Assembly: GCA_963791885.1 (NCBI GenBank)
Contig: CAWBUL010000005.1
Coordinates: 1,550,001-1,614,000 of the forward strand
Length of the DNA stretch: 64,000 nt
Source: CAVSUZ01 sp963791885
GTDB lineage: Bacteria > Pseudomonadota > Alphaproteobacteria > Acetobacterales > Acetobacteraceae
Direction of reading: 5' to 3'
In this document: piece after piece, positions 52,862 through 61,728 of the stretch
How the letters are laid out: each line of letters starts with the position of its first letter
How positions within the stretch are numbered: position 1 is the first letter of the stretch
The notes under the pieces: model-generated
What the model saw: only the letters and a program-made list of their open reading frames with translations
Database searches by the model: none
What the model was told of the DNA's origin: nothing
Program-made: the position numbers and the translations under genes

Positions 52862-53875
52862 ATGCCGCTGGACTTGGAAAAGCGTTTCGGCCGGGTTTCC
52901 CTCGGGTTCTTTCCGTCGCCTGTGCACAAGCTCAGTCGCCTGTCGCGCGAACTTGGCATCGAGGTGTGGGCCAAGCGGGACGATGTGTCCTCCGGTCTGG
53001 CCTTCGGCGGTAACAAGATCCGCAAGCTGGAGTGGCTGGCGGCCGATGCGCTCGCGCAGGGCTGCGACACGCTGGTCAGCATCGGTAATATCCAAAGCAA
53101 CCATACCCGTCAGGTCGCCGCCGTTGCCGCGGTGCTCGGACTGAAATGCCGGCTGGTGCAGGAGGAATGGACCCGATGGGACGATCCCATCTACGCCCGT
53201 GTCGGCAACATCCTGCTCTCGCGCTTGATGGGCGCCGAGACGGTGCTGGAAGGCGAGGGCTACTCGACCGCCGTCAAGGACACATGGGAGCGTGCGCTGG
53301 AGCAGGTGCGACGGGGTGGGGGGAAGCCGTATGCGATTCCGGCGGGGGCGTCGGACCATCCGCTTGGCGGGCTTGGCTATGCACATTTCGCCGATGAAGT
53401 CGCGCTGCAGGAACAGCAGCTCGGCGTGTTCTTCGATACGGTTATCACCGCGACGTGTACCGGGTCGACGCAGGCGGGCATGGTTGTGGGATTCTGTGCG
53501 CAGGATCGTCCGCGCCGGCTGATCGGGATCGACACGGCGGCGAACGCGGACATGACGCGCGCGGCGGTGACCAAGATCGCGCGCGCGACCGCTGACCTGA
53601 TCGGCTTGCGCCGCGACCTGCGCGACAACGATATTGAGATCGATCCGCGCTTTTGTGGTCCGGATTACGGCCTGCCGGACGAGCCGACGATCACCGCAAT
53701 CCGGATAGCAGCTCGGCTTGAGGGGATGCTGACAGACCCGGTTTATGAGGGCAAAAGCATGGCCGGGTTGATCGCCATGGCTCGAGCGGGTGAAATCAAG
53801 CCCGGGTCTCGCGTGATGTATGTGCATCTCGGCGGTGCGCCGGCGCTGAACGCGTATGCGAAGGCGTTCGACTGA
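52862..53875 (+). CDS. acdS: 1-aminocyclopropane-1-carboxylate (ACC) deaminase
   Basis: 337-aa PLP enzyme of the tryptophan-synthase-beta fold. ACC deaminase opens the ring of the ethylene precursor ACC to 2-oxobutyrate and ammonia, and D-cysteine desulfhydrase is the close relative. Residues that separate the two favour AcdS: Lys52 (AFGGNKIRKLE) binds PLP, and Tyr295, Glu296 (PVYEGKS) and Leu323 (HLGGAPALN) occupy the positions of Tyr294, Glu295 and Leu322 in characterised AcdS, shifted by one. Length is also that of AcdS. A plant-associated lifestyle is suggested, not shown. The enolase-superfamily gene follows 40 bases downstream. Confidence 0.87.
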   Translation: MPLDLEKRFGRVSLGFFPSPVHKLSRLSRELGIEVWAKRDDVSSGLAFGGNKIRKLEWLAADALAQGCDTLVSIGNIQSNHTRQVAAVAAVLGLKCRLVQEEWTRWDDPIYARVGNILLSRLMGAETVLEGEGYSTAVKDTWERALEQVRRGGGKPYAIPAGASDHPLGGLGYAHFADEVALQEQQLGVFFDTVITATCTGSTQAGMVVGFCAQDRPRRLIGIDTAANADMTRAAVTKIARATADLIGLRRDLRDNDIEIDPRFCGPDYGLPDEPTITAIRIAARLEGMLTDPVYEGKSMAGLIAMARAGEIKPGSRVMYVHLGGAPALNAYAKAFD

Positions 53876-53915
53876 TACTGCGGCGCGGCACGCAGCAAAT
53901 CGAAAGGGAACAGGC

Positions 53916-55005
53916 ATGAAGATCGTTGCCATCGAGCTGGAGGAATATCGCTGGCCGCGCGCCAAGCCGATCACCAACGGCAAGCACACTTACACGCATG
54001 TCGATTATGCGCTGGTGCGGATCAGCACGGATCAGGGCGTGACCGGGATCGGCCTTGGCCGTGGCGGTGAGATCGAACGCGCTATCATCAATCACCTCAA
54101 GCCGCTTCTGATCGGGGAAGATCCGGTGAACGTGGAGCGGCTCTGGGCAAAGATGTGGGTGCCGAAACTGATCGGCCGCCGCGGCCTGACGACGCGGGCA
54201 ATCTCCGCGATCGACATCGGGCTATGGGATATTCGCGGCAAGATCGCCAACCTGCCGCTGTACAAGCTGCTGGGTGGCTTTCGTGACAGCGTGCCCACCT
54301 ATGTCGCCGGCGGTTACTACGAAGAGGGCAAGGGCCTCCACGAACTGGCGCAGGAAATGGAACAGAACGTCACGATGGGTGCGCGCGCCATCAAGATGAA
54401 AATTGGTGGCGTGCCAATGCACGAGGACGTCGAGCGTGTGCGTGTCGTGCGCGATGCCGTTGGACCGGAGGTGAAGCTGCTGATCGATGCCAATTGCGCC
54501 TATCGCTGGTACGAGGCGGTGCGCTTTGCCCGCCAGGTTGAACAATATGACGTGTTCTGGTTCGAGGAGCCGGTGGCACCGGATGACTATGATGGTCATC
54601 GCAAGCTGGCGCAGGCGACGTCGATCCCCATCGCCACGGGCGAGAATGAATACACCCGCTATGGCTTCCGCGATCTGATCCGCAACGACTGCGCCGCCAT
54701 TCTCAACGCCGATGCGAAGGTCCTTGGTGGCATCACGGAATTCATGAAAGTGTCGGCGCTGGCGCAGGCGCATGATCTCGACATCGCGCCGCATGGCTCG
54801 CAGGATGTGCACGTGCACCTAGTCGCGGCCATCTCGAACGGCTTGATCCTGGAGTTCTACCGCGACACGGTGGACCCGATGTGGGGCCGCATCTACCGGG
54901 AGACGCTGAGTCTGAACGCTGACGGTACCGTCGAGTCCGCCCTCGGCGCCGGGGCTCGGGATCGAGCCGGATGCCAAAGCGCTCGCGCCGTACCGGATTG
55001 CATAG
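53916..55005 (+). CDS. Mandelate racemase/muconate lactonizing enzyme family protein (C-terminal frameshift)
   Basis: About 363 aa when reconstructed. Enolase-superfamily enzyme with a capping domain (DYALVRISTDQGVTGIGLG) and barrel. It has the K-x-K pair (AIKMKIGG), metal ligands Asp (LLIDAN), Glu (FWFEEPV) and Glu (ATGENEY), the Asp of ILNADAKVLGG and the His of IAPHGSQDVH, so it belongs to the mandelate-racemase subgroup that handles sugar acids. An extra base near 54931 (after TVES) changes the tail; the alternative frame gives PGLGIEPDAKALAPYRIA and a stop at 55003-55005, the expected family ending. As written the frame runs to 55061 through the repeats. Confidence 0.85.
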
Positions 55006-55113
55006 GAGAGCGAGATCGCGCGAGGCCGAAGGTCGGAGCGCGTGAATCTCACTCTCAATAGGGAGAGCGAGATCGCGCGAGGCCGAAGGTCGGAGCGCGT
55101 GAATCTCACTCTT
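55006..55113. repeat. Tandem pair of REP-like palindromic units
   Basis: Two nearly identical units (55006-55056 and 55063-55113, period 57). Each begins GAGAGCGAGAT and ends with the near-complement ATCTCACTCTC (CTCTT in the second), with a nested CGCGC/GCGCG stem inside, so each can fold into a long hairpin. They lie between the enolase-family gene and the YghU gene. A half-copy is at 22361. Confidence 0.8.
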
Positions 55114-55138
55114 ACAATATGGAAGGAGTCAGAACGAC

Positions 55139-56008
55139 ATGGCTGAAACCGAATACACGCCGCCGAAGGTCTGGACCGACAAACCGGCCACCGGACGCTT
55201 CGCCCATATCAACCGCCCGGTCTCCGGCGCGACGCACGAGAAGGAACTGCCTGTCGGCAAGCATCCGCTGCAGCTCTATTCGCAGGGTACGCCGAACGGG
55301 GTGAAGGTCACGGTGATGCTGGAGGAGCTTCTGGCCGCCGGTCATCGCGGTGCGGAATACGATGCATGGCTGATCCGCATCGGTGATGGCGATCAGTTTG
55401 GCAGCGGATTCGTGGCGATCAATCCGAACTCGAAGATCCCCGCGCTCGTCGATCGTAGCGGTGCGAAACCAATCCGTCTCTTCGAATCCGGCGCGATCCT
55501 GTTGTATCTGGCCGAGAAGTTCGGCGCGTTCCTACCGACCGACCCTGCTAAGCGGGCCGAATGCTTTTCATGGCTGTTCTGGCAGATGGGCAGTGCGCCG
55601 TATGTTGGCGGCGGCTTTGGCCATTTCTACGCCTATGCGCCGAGCAAGATCGAATACGCCATCGACCGCTTCACCATGGAGACTAAGCGCCTGCTCGATG
55701 TACTGGACAAGCGGTTGGCGCAGGCCGAATACCTGGCGGGCGATGTCTACACCATCGCCGATATGGCTTGCTGGCCGTGGTACGCCGGCCTCGTGAAATT
55801 CGATCAGTACGGCGCAACCGAATTCCTGTCCGTGCACGAGTACAAGAACGTCATCCGCTGGGCGGACGCGATTCATGCCCGCCCCGCCGTGAAGCGCGGG
55901 CGCATGGTGAACCGCACCGCTGGCGAACCGTCCGGCCAATTGCTGGAACGGCATGACGCGAGTGACTTCGAGACCAAGACACAGGACAAGCTGAAGGCGG
56001 CGGAGTAA
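55139..56008 (+). CDS. yghU: Glutathione S-transferase, YghU type
   Basis: 289-aa Nu-class glutathione transferase with disulfide-bond reductase activity in characterised members. It matches the long YghU form throughout: INRPVSGATHEKELPVGKHP, YSQGTPNGVKVTVMLEELL, IGDGDQFGSGFVAINPNSKIPAL, and the conserved ending LERHDASDFET. GGAAGGAG precedes the ATG. It sits in the catabolic cluster, followed 5 bases later by an alpha/beta hydrolase. Confidence 0.93.
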   Translation: MAETEYTPPKVWTDKPATGRFAHINRPVSGATHEKELPVGKHPLQLYSQGTPNGVKVTVMLEELLAAGHRGAEYDAWLIRIGDGDQFGSGFVAINPNSKIPALVDRSGAKPIRLFESGAILLYLAEKFGAFLPTDPAKRAECFSWLFWQMGSAPYVGGGFGHFYAYAPSKIEYAIDRFTMETKRLLDVLDKRLAQAEYLAGDVYTIADMACWPWYAGLVKFDQYGATEFLSVHEYKNVIRWADAIHARPAVKRGRMVNRTAGEPSGQLLERHDASDFETKTQDKLKAAE

Positions 56009-56013
56009 ACGCC

Positions 56014-56766
56014 ATGCCCTTCTATGAAAAGGGTGATGTGTGCATTCGCTACGAGGAGGCCGGCAGCGGGTTTCCGCTGCTGGTCACTCCGGGCGGAGGG
56101 CTGAACTCGCGGGTCAGCAACTGGCCGACAGCGGTGTTCAACGCCATGGAGGTGTTCAAGAACGACTTCCGTTGCATCACCATGGATCAGCGCAACGCGA
56201 CCGGTGGAGAATCGACGGGACCGGTTGCGGTGGACGATCCCTGGGGCGCCTTCGCCGACGATCAGCTCGGGCTGATGGACCATCTGGGCATCAAGCAGTT
56301 CCTGTTCATGGGCTACTGCATCGGCGGCTGCTTTGCGATGAAGCTGATTGAGCGTGCGCCGGATCGCGTGGTCGCCGCGGTGCTGTGCCAGACCGTGGGG
56401 CACAACGACGATGATCCCGACGTGATGTACCGCTCGGGCCACGACGTGTGGGCGCCGGAGCTCCTCGCGCGGCGGCCGGACGTGACGATGGCGACGATCG
56501 AGACATATCTGCACAACCTGTATCGCGCGCGGCCGGATTTTGTTTACAGCGTGTCGCGGGAGTTCGCGCGGGCGTGCGAGACGCCGCTGCTGGTGATGCC
56601 GGATGACACGCCGGCGCATCCGCTCCAGGCGTCAACGGCGGTGGCGGAACTGGCGCCACGGGTCGAGGTGACGGTGTTTCCGTGGAAGGAACCGCCGGAG
56701 CTGAAGGCGCGGACGATCGAACAGGTAAGGGGGTTCTTGCGGAAGCACGCGGCGGAGAATCGGTAG
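56014..56766 (+). CDS. Alpha/beta hydrolase with a Cys nucleophile position
   Basis: 250-aa protein with an alpha/beta hydrolase fold (GSGFPLLVTPGGGLNSRVSNW, FRCITMDQRNATGGES). The nucleophile elbow reads FMGYCIGGCF, so Cys stands where most relatives have Ser, as in dienelactone hydrolase. The acid could be in LVMPDDTPAHP, but the usual late catalytic His is not obvious (VFPWKEPPELKAR replaces the common PH motif). It may hydrolyse unusual esters or lactones or be inactive. It is coupled to the YghU gene. Confidence 0.8.
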   Translation: MPFYEKGDVCIRYEEAGSGFPLLVTPGGGLNSRVSNWPTAVFNAMEVFKNDFRCITMDQRNATGGESTGPVAVDDPWGAFADDQLGLMDHLGIKQFLFMGYCIGGCFAMKLIERAPDRVVAAVLCQTVGHNDDDPDVMYRSGHDVWAPELLARRPDVTMATIETYLHNLYRARPDFVYSVSREFARACETPLLVMPDDTPAHPLQASTAVAELAPRVEVTVFPWKEPPELKARTIEQVRGFLRKHAAENR

Positions 56767-56769
56767 GGC

Positions 56770-58425
56770 TTAGTCGCCCGTCCCACACGCACAGAAACAA
56801 GACACGGCCACCGGCACGTCCGCCCGTGCAGCGGCGAACGTGACCCGCTGGCGGATCAAGGCGGATTCCACCTTTTCCCCGCGCCGCTCGAGGCAATCCA
56901 GCAGCCCACGCGACGCCCATAGATTGTCCGGGTGGATCTGCGCCCGCGGCAGTGCGCCGCCCAGCCCCAGATCCTCGCGATACACCGCCTCCGCCTCCGC
57001 CGCCCGGCCTTGTTCAAGCAGGAGCGCGCCGAGCGCGTGGCGGATCGGCTGCATCCAGCCCCACGGTTCGTCGTAGGGAAGGTCGTCCTCCAGGGCGATG
57101 GCAGCACGCAAACGGGCGAAGCATGCGTCGTATTCGCCGCGGCGATACGCGATCTCACCCTCCAGCATCTGCTCGGCAATGGCCAGAAGCTGCTGGCACT
57201 GCACGTTGTGGATATACCGCGACTTCGGCACACGCTGGGCCGCTTCACGGAACTGCGCCTGTTCGGACTCTGCGGCCCCCACTTCGCCCAACGCGGCATG
57301 TGCCACGCCCTTCGCGTAGTGCATCATCGCAACGCTGTTGCAATACAGGTCGCGATCAGCCGGCAGATCCTGCGCGATGATCTCCTGCCATTTGCCGAAG
57401 CGGATCATCACGTGTTGCCGGATAGAGACATAGCCTTCGAAGAAGTCGGCCATGGGCGGGGAGGGGATGCGCAGGAACGCCTCCGGCATCGTCTCGATCA
57501 GCTCGTCTGCCGCGGCGATGGCCGGTGCGTATTGGCCGAGGAACATCGCGCCGTACGCGGCGAAGTGGTAATTGTGGATCCGGTAGCCGGAATAGAAATT
57601 CATCGGCCCAGCGCGGTCGTAGAATTTGCGATCCGCGATGATCGCCTTCTGATTCCAGTGCATGGCATCGCGGTAGTAACCGCACTGGATGTCGATGTGG
57701 GTGGGCATGTGGACCAAGTGGCCCATGTCCGGCGATACCTCGCGCAGCCGGTCACCGGTGACCAGCGCCAATTCCGGACGGGGCGACATCTCCATCAGGT
57801 GCACGTGCAGGTGCAGAAGGCCGGGATGGCTCATCGCGTTCGGAAGGTCGCGGAACGCGGACTCCAGCACTTCGCGCGCTTCCAGCGTGCCGGCACCCGG
57901 CGCGGGTTCACCGGTGCGTAGGTCCCACATGCGCCAGGGCGTGCGGTTGAGGATCGCCTCGACAAAGATCGCGCGCATATCGAGATCGTCTGGATGCGCG
58001 AGGTACGCGGACCGCATTGCTTCGGCGAAAGCGTCGTTCCATGGGGCCTGGTCCTCAATCGCATCGCGTTGCGGATAGCGTGCGGGGAGCGCTTCGGTCA
58101 GCGCACGCTCCGGCGCACTGACAGCGGCCACCAGCGCCAAGGCCGCGCGCGCCGCATCGTACGAACGCGCAAGCGCCGCCGCCTTGCCGGCTGGGTCCAT
58201 CAGCTCCCAAGGGAAATTGTAGTTTGGCCCGGCGGCGTAGCCGATGCCCCAATGGGCCATCGCGCAGTTCGGGTCTGCTTCGAGCGCCTTCTCGAAGCAG
58301 GCGATGGCCTCCTCGTGGTGGTAACCGAAGATCCAGTTCAACCCACGGTCGAACCAGCGCTGGGCGTCCGCCGATGTGGTGGTCACCGTGCGCGAGTAGT
58401 GGCCCAGGTCGTACGGATAATCCAT
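56770..58425 (-). CDS. Large TPR-repeat protein
   Basis: 551-aa soluble protein of helical repeats. The start (MDYPYDLGHYSRTVTTTSAD) and the first repeat (WFDRGLNWIFGYHHEEAIACFEKALEADPN, given as a landmark in two halves) are characteristic of a conserved bacterial family of unknown function annotated as TPR proteins. It has His-rich segments (LLHLHVHLMEM, HMPTHID) that could bind a metal. It ends with CFCACGTGD. The ATG at 58425 follows GGGGAGAA. It is divergent from the enolase-family gene at 58572. Confidence 0.8.
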   Translation of the reverse strand: MDYPYDLGHYSRTVTTTSADAQRWFDRGLNWIFGYHHEEAIACFEKALEADPNCAMAHWGIGYAAGPNYNFPWELMDPAGKAAALARSYDAARAALALVAAVSAPERALTEALPARYPQRDAIEDQAPWNDAFAEAMRSAYLAHPDDLDMRAIFVEAILNRTPWRMWDLRTGEPAPGAGTLEAREVLESAFRDLPNAMSHPGLLHLHVHLMEMSPRPELALVTGDRLREVSPDMGHLVHMPTHIDIQCGYYRDAMHWNQKAIIADRKFYDRAGPMNFYSGYRIHNYHFAAYGAMFLGQYAPAIAAADELIETMPEAFLRIPSPPMADFFEGYVSIRQHVMIRFGKWQEIIAQDLPADRDLYCNSVAMMHYAKGVAHAALGEVGAAESEQAQFREAAQRVPKSRYIHNVQCQQLLAIAEQMLEGEIAYRRGEYDACFARLRAAIALEDDLPYDEPWGWMQPIRHALGALLLEQGRAAEAEAVYREDLGLGGALPRAQIHPDNLWASRGLLDCLERRGEKVESALIRQRVTFAAARADVPVAVSCFCACGTGD

Positions 58426-58571
58426 GACGTTCTCCCCTGCCGTATAGTCATCCCCGTGTGCCGGCGTGTCCAATGATTTCGTTGCTGGTGATCCCAACAC
58501 GCTGCCGTCCCGCTTTGCCTCCGCGGCCGCGCAGCGCTACGACAGACCCGGTTCGCCGAAGGAAGTCGTCC

Positions 58572-59729
58572 ATGAAGATCACCAAGGTCACACCCCTCCT
58601 GCTCGATCGCTTCTGCTTCGTCCGCATCGAGACGGACGAAGGCATCACCGGCCTTGGTGAATCCGGCACGTGGGGGCAGCTCGAAGCCTCCGCCGCCGCC
58701 ATCACGAAATACGCCGAGTACCTGGAAGGCAAGGATCCGCGTCCGATCGAGCACCACTGGAACGTCATGCTCCGTGCCAACCACTTCACCGGCGGAGCCA
58801 TCACGGGCGCCGTCTCCGCCATCGACATCGCGCTCTGGGACATCAAGGGCAAATTTCACAACGTTCCCGTCTATGAGCTGCTTGGCGGCAAGATGCGCGA
58901 CAAGGCGCGCCTGTACGGCCACGTCAAAGGCCGCAGCATCGGTACGCTGGTCGCCGAGGCCAAGCGCCTCAAGGCCGACGGCTTCACCGCGCTCGGCCAT
59001 CTCAACCCCCTGCTGGACGAAGAGGAGTCCACGCCGTTCTACAAACCGCACTCCGCGCGCATCGCCGAGGCGATCGACAATGTCCGTCGCCTGCGCGAAG
59101 CCGTCGGACCGGAGGTCGATCTCTGCATCGAAATCCACCGCCGCCTGACGCCGCCGGAAGCAATCGCGCTCGGCCGCGGTATCGAGAAATACCTGCCGAT
59201 GTTCTTCGAGGATCCGCTGCGTCCCAACAGCTTCGACGCCATGGCCTGGGTCGCCGACCACATCCCCATCCCCATTGCTACCGGCGAGCGCTTTACCAGC
59301 CTCTATCAGTTCCAGACGCTGCTGACGCGTCACGCGGTGCAGTACCTGCGGCCCGATGTGTGCCTCTGTGGTGGCATCACCGGCGCGAAGAAAATCGCCG
59401 CGCTGGCGGAAGCGCACGATGCCTGGGTCGTGCCGCATAATCCGCTCTCGCCGGTCAGCACCGCAGCCTGCCTCCAGGTCTCCGCCTGCATCCCGAACTT
59501 TGCCATCCAGGAATATCCGACGCGCACGCCGGAGCTCGACGGCGGCACCGCCCCGCTTGGCGACGCGCTCGTCACCGGTCTGGCGGAGCAGGAAGGCGGC
59601 TTCGTCGCTATTCCCGGCACGCCGGGGATCGGCGTCGAACTGGTGCAGGATGCCGAGCGCCGCTTTCCCATGCGCCCGCGTCCGATCCGGATGCGTCCGC
59701 ACGCTGATGGTTCCGTGGTGGATATGTGA
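58572..59729 (+). CDS. Enolase-superfamily dehydratase (galactonate/mannonate dehydratase-like)
   Basis: 385-aa enzyme with capping domain (FCFVRIETDEGITGLGE) and barrel. Metal ligands: Glu in CIEIHRRL (E-x-H as in mannonate-type dehydratases), Glu in MFFEDPL and Glu in ATGERFTS; His in VVPHNPLSPVST. The usual strand-2 Lys is replaced (FTALGHLN), so base chemistry would rely on other residues. A sugar-acid dehydratase role is inferred. The ATG at 58572 is where family homology begins. It overlaps or abuts the next enolase-superfamily gene. Confidence 0.87.
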   Translation: MKITKVTPLLLDRFCFVRIETDEGITGLGESGTWGQLEASAAAITKYAEYLEGKDPRPIEHHWNVMLRANHFTGGAITGAVSAIDIALWDIKGKFHNVPVYELLGGKMRDKARLYGHVKGRSIGTLVAEAKRLKADGFTALGHLNPLLDEEESTPFYKPHSARIAEAIDNVRRLREAVGPEVDLCIEIHRRLTPPEAIALGRGIEKYLPMFFEDPLRPNSFDAMAWVADHIPIPIATGERFTSLYQFQTLLTRHAVQYLRPDVCLCGGITGAKKIAALAEAHDAWVVPHNPLSPVSTAACLQVSACIPNFAIQEYPTRTPELDGGTAPLGDALVTGLAEQEGGFVAIPGTPGIGVELVQDAERRFPMRPRPIRMRPHADGSVVDM

Positions 59730-59731
59730 CC

Positions 59732-60823
59732 ATGAAAATCGCCAAGATCGAAACCCACATCCTCAGCATCCCGGAGGACGAACCGCTCGCCAACGCGCCG
59801 GAGCGTGACAACGCCATGCGGCCCGTCATCGCCGTGACGATTCTCACCGATGACGGCACCGATGGCATCGGCCTGACCTTCTACGGCGGCGCGTTGACCA
59901 AGGCGCTGGATCGCGCCGTGCAGGACCTCGGCGCGCTGATTATCGGCGACGATCCGCTGCGGACCGAGGCGATCGCCGCCGAGCTGAACGCCGCCGCCGC
60001 GGGCTGCGAGCCCGGCGGCATCTTCACCCTGGCGCTCTCGGCGCTCGACATCGCGCTGTGGGACATCAAAGGCAAAGCGCTGGGCCAGCCGGTCTGGAAG
60101 CTGCTCGGCGGGATGCGAAACACGGTGCCGGCCTATGCCTCCGGTGCGCTCCGGCGCGGCCTGACGCATGACAAGGCCGCGAAGGCCGCGGCGCATCTGA
60201 AGGAGTCCGGCTTTACCGAGATGAAGATGCAGCTCGCGCTGCCCGGCAACCCGACCGTCACGGATGAAATTACGCGGGCGCGCGTGGTGCGCGAGGCAAT
60301 CGGCCCGGACATCAAGCTGATGTGCGACATCAACCAGCGCTGGCGGCCGGAGCAGGCGATGGATATCGGGCGGCGGATTGAGGATGTGGGGCTGTTCTGG
60401 CTGGAGGATGTGACCGCCGCCTTCGACTATCCCGGTCTGGCCCGCATCACTGATGCGCTCGCCACGCCCGTCGCCGGCGGTGAGTATGTCTGGGGCATCG
60501 TGCCCTTCCGCCACATGATCGAGGCGCGGTCCGTCGACATCGTCATGATCGACCTGGTGCGCGTCGGCGGCGTGACGCAGTGGCTGAAGGTCGCCGGCAT
60601 GGCCGAGGCGTTCAACCTGCCCGTGGTCAGTCACCTGTTGCCGGAGCTTCACTGCCACCTGATCGGTGCCATCCCGAACGGGCTGACGGTGGAATATATG
60701 CCGTGGATGCTGAAGCTGTTTGAATCCACGCCCACCCTGTTGAACGGGCAGATGACCCTGACCGATGCGCCGGGCTGGGGCCTGCGCTTCGACCATGCTG
60801 CGTTGCGGAAATTTGCTGCTTGA
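59732..60823 (+). CDS. Mandelate racemase/muconate lactonizing enzyme family protein
   Basis: 363-aa enolase-superfamily protein. Visible are the K-x-Q pair on strand 2 (TEMKMQLAL), metal ligands Asp (LMCDINQRW), Glu (FWLEDVTA) and Glu (AGGEYVWG), and late His residues (VVSHLLPELHCHL). This resembles racemase/dehydratase members with one Lys. It begins 2 bases after the previous gene's stop (a GTG at 59726 is also in frame), so the pair forms an operon of two different superfamily members, which suggests successive steps or epimeric substrates. Confidence 0.87.
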   Translation: MKIAKIETHILSIPEDEPLANAPERDNAMRPVIAVTILTDDGTDGIGLTFYGGALTKALDRAVQDLGALIIGDDPLRTEAIAAELNAAAAGCEPGGIFTLALSALDIALWDIKGKALGQPVWKLLGGMRNTVPAYASGALRRGLTHDKAAKAAAHLKESGFTEMKMQLALPGNPTVTDEITRARVVREAIGPDIKLMCDINQRWRPEQAMDIGRRIEDVGLFWLEDVTAAFDYPGLARITDALATPVAGGEYVWGIVPFRHMIEARSVDIVMIDLVRVGGVTQWLKVAGMAEAFNLPVVSHLLPELHCHLIGAIPNGLTVEYMPWMLKLFESTPTLLNGQMTLTDAPGWGLRFDHAALRKFAA

Positions 60824-60879
60824 TCTTCACGGCTGCGTGAGACAGGGTTGCTGCCGTTCGATTCAGTCCGGAACACCGC

Positions 60880-61326
60880 ATGACGACAATCGCTTGGGAC
60901 GGCACGACACTGGCAGCCGACCGCCGGATCACCAGCGGCACCGTCACCTACTCCACAACCAAGATCCGCCGCACCTCGGACGGTCGTCTGGTCGGCGCCA
61001 CCGGTGATTTCGGCGTCTGTTCGGAAATGTTGGATTGGCTGGACAAGGGCGGCGACCGTCCCTCCTGCCAGGACAGCGACCGCTGGGCCTCGGCGCTTGA
61101 AGTCATGCCGGATGGCGCCTGCTGGATGCACAACCGCGACAGCCGCTGGCGGGTGGAGGATGGGTTCGTCGCCATCGGCTCCGGCCGGGATTATGCGATG
61201 GCCACCATGGCGCTTGGACATCCGGCTGAGAAAGCGGTTGAGATCGCCATGCGCTTCGATCCCGGCACGGGGAACGGAACCGACACGCTTCAGCTGGCGG
61301 AGGATGCCATCAAGCTGGTGGCCTGA
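60880..61326 (+). CDS. Proteasome-like Ntn-hydrolase family protein
   Basis: 148-aa protein starting MTTIAWDGTTLAADRRIT, the N-terminal strand pair of the proteasome-beta/HslV fold; the Thr after Met would be the nucleophile if Met is removed. Also AIGSGRDYAMATMALGHPAEKAVEIAM, a typical helix near the end of such domains. It is shorter than HslV (about 175) and has no HslU partner nearby. Similar stand-alone genes occur in phages and proteobacteria. Activity is unproven. Confidence 0.7.
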   Translation: MTTIAWDGTTLAADRRITSGTVTYSTTKIRRTSDGRLVGATGDFGVCSEMLDWLDKGGDRPSCQDSDRWASALEVMPDGACWMHNRDSRWRVEDGFVAIGSGRDYAMATMALGHPAEKAVEIAMRFDPGTGNGTDTLQLAEDAIKLVA

Positions 61327-61333
61327 CGGAACC

Positions 61334-61642
61334 CTATTGCTTGGACGTCTGATCGTCGGACGGCGTTGACGCGCTTTCCTTCGTCGCCTGCCAGCCGACG
61401 TTCGCCCCGTGCGCAGCCGCCTTCGTGCCGTGCTTTAAGGCCTGCCAGGCGTTGTCCGCGCTGGATTTCAGATCGCTCCACGCGTTGCTGAAACTCTGCC
61501 CGGCGCTTTGGCCTTCTGTGGCGGGAGCGGGGGCTGGCGGTGGAGGAGACGGGGTCGCGGTCTGGCTCAGCGCCGGCCCGGCCGCGCCCAACACACCCGC
61601 TAACGTGGCGGCTGCAAAATATGTGCGAAATCTGATCTGCAT
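61334..61642 (-). CDS. Small exported protein
   Basis: 102 aa with a clear Sec signal peptide (FAAATLAGVLGAAGPALSQ), then a Pro/Ala linker and a helical tail (SNAWSDLKSSADNAWQALKHG). Probably periplasmic. It ends 7 bases from the convergent Ntn-hydrolase gene and faces rarA on the other side. No family recognised. Confidence 0.65.
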   Translation of the reverse strand: MQIRFRTYFAAATLAGVLGAAGPALSQTATPSPPPPAPAPATEGQSAGQSFSNAWSDLKSSADNAWQALKHGTKAAAHGANVGWQATKESASTPSDDQTSKQ

Positions 61643-61728
61643 CGTTCTGATCCGGACTGTTGCTATGCCGGCGACATGCTGGCGGCCGATACGAAATCAA
61701 ACCACAGTTGCGGGAGCGTCCCGCCGCC

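Noticed and set aside
52604..53989. Minus-strand frame of 461 aa over the ACC deaminase
   Set aside because: Fully antisense to acdS, Arg/His-rich, no motif.
55006..55113. CRISPR array
   Set aside because: Only two units, each a long palindrome with a 6-base gap instead of a unique spacer, and no cas gene nearby.
59330..60796. Minus-strand frame of 488 aa over two enolase-family genes
   Set aside because: Antisense shadow of well-supported genes with intact catalytic motifs.
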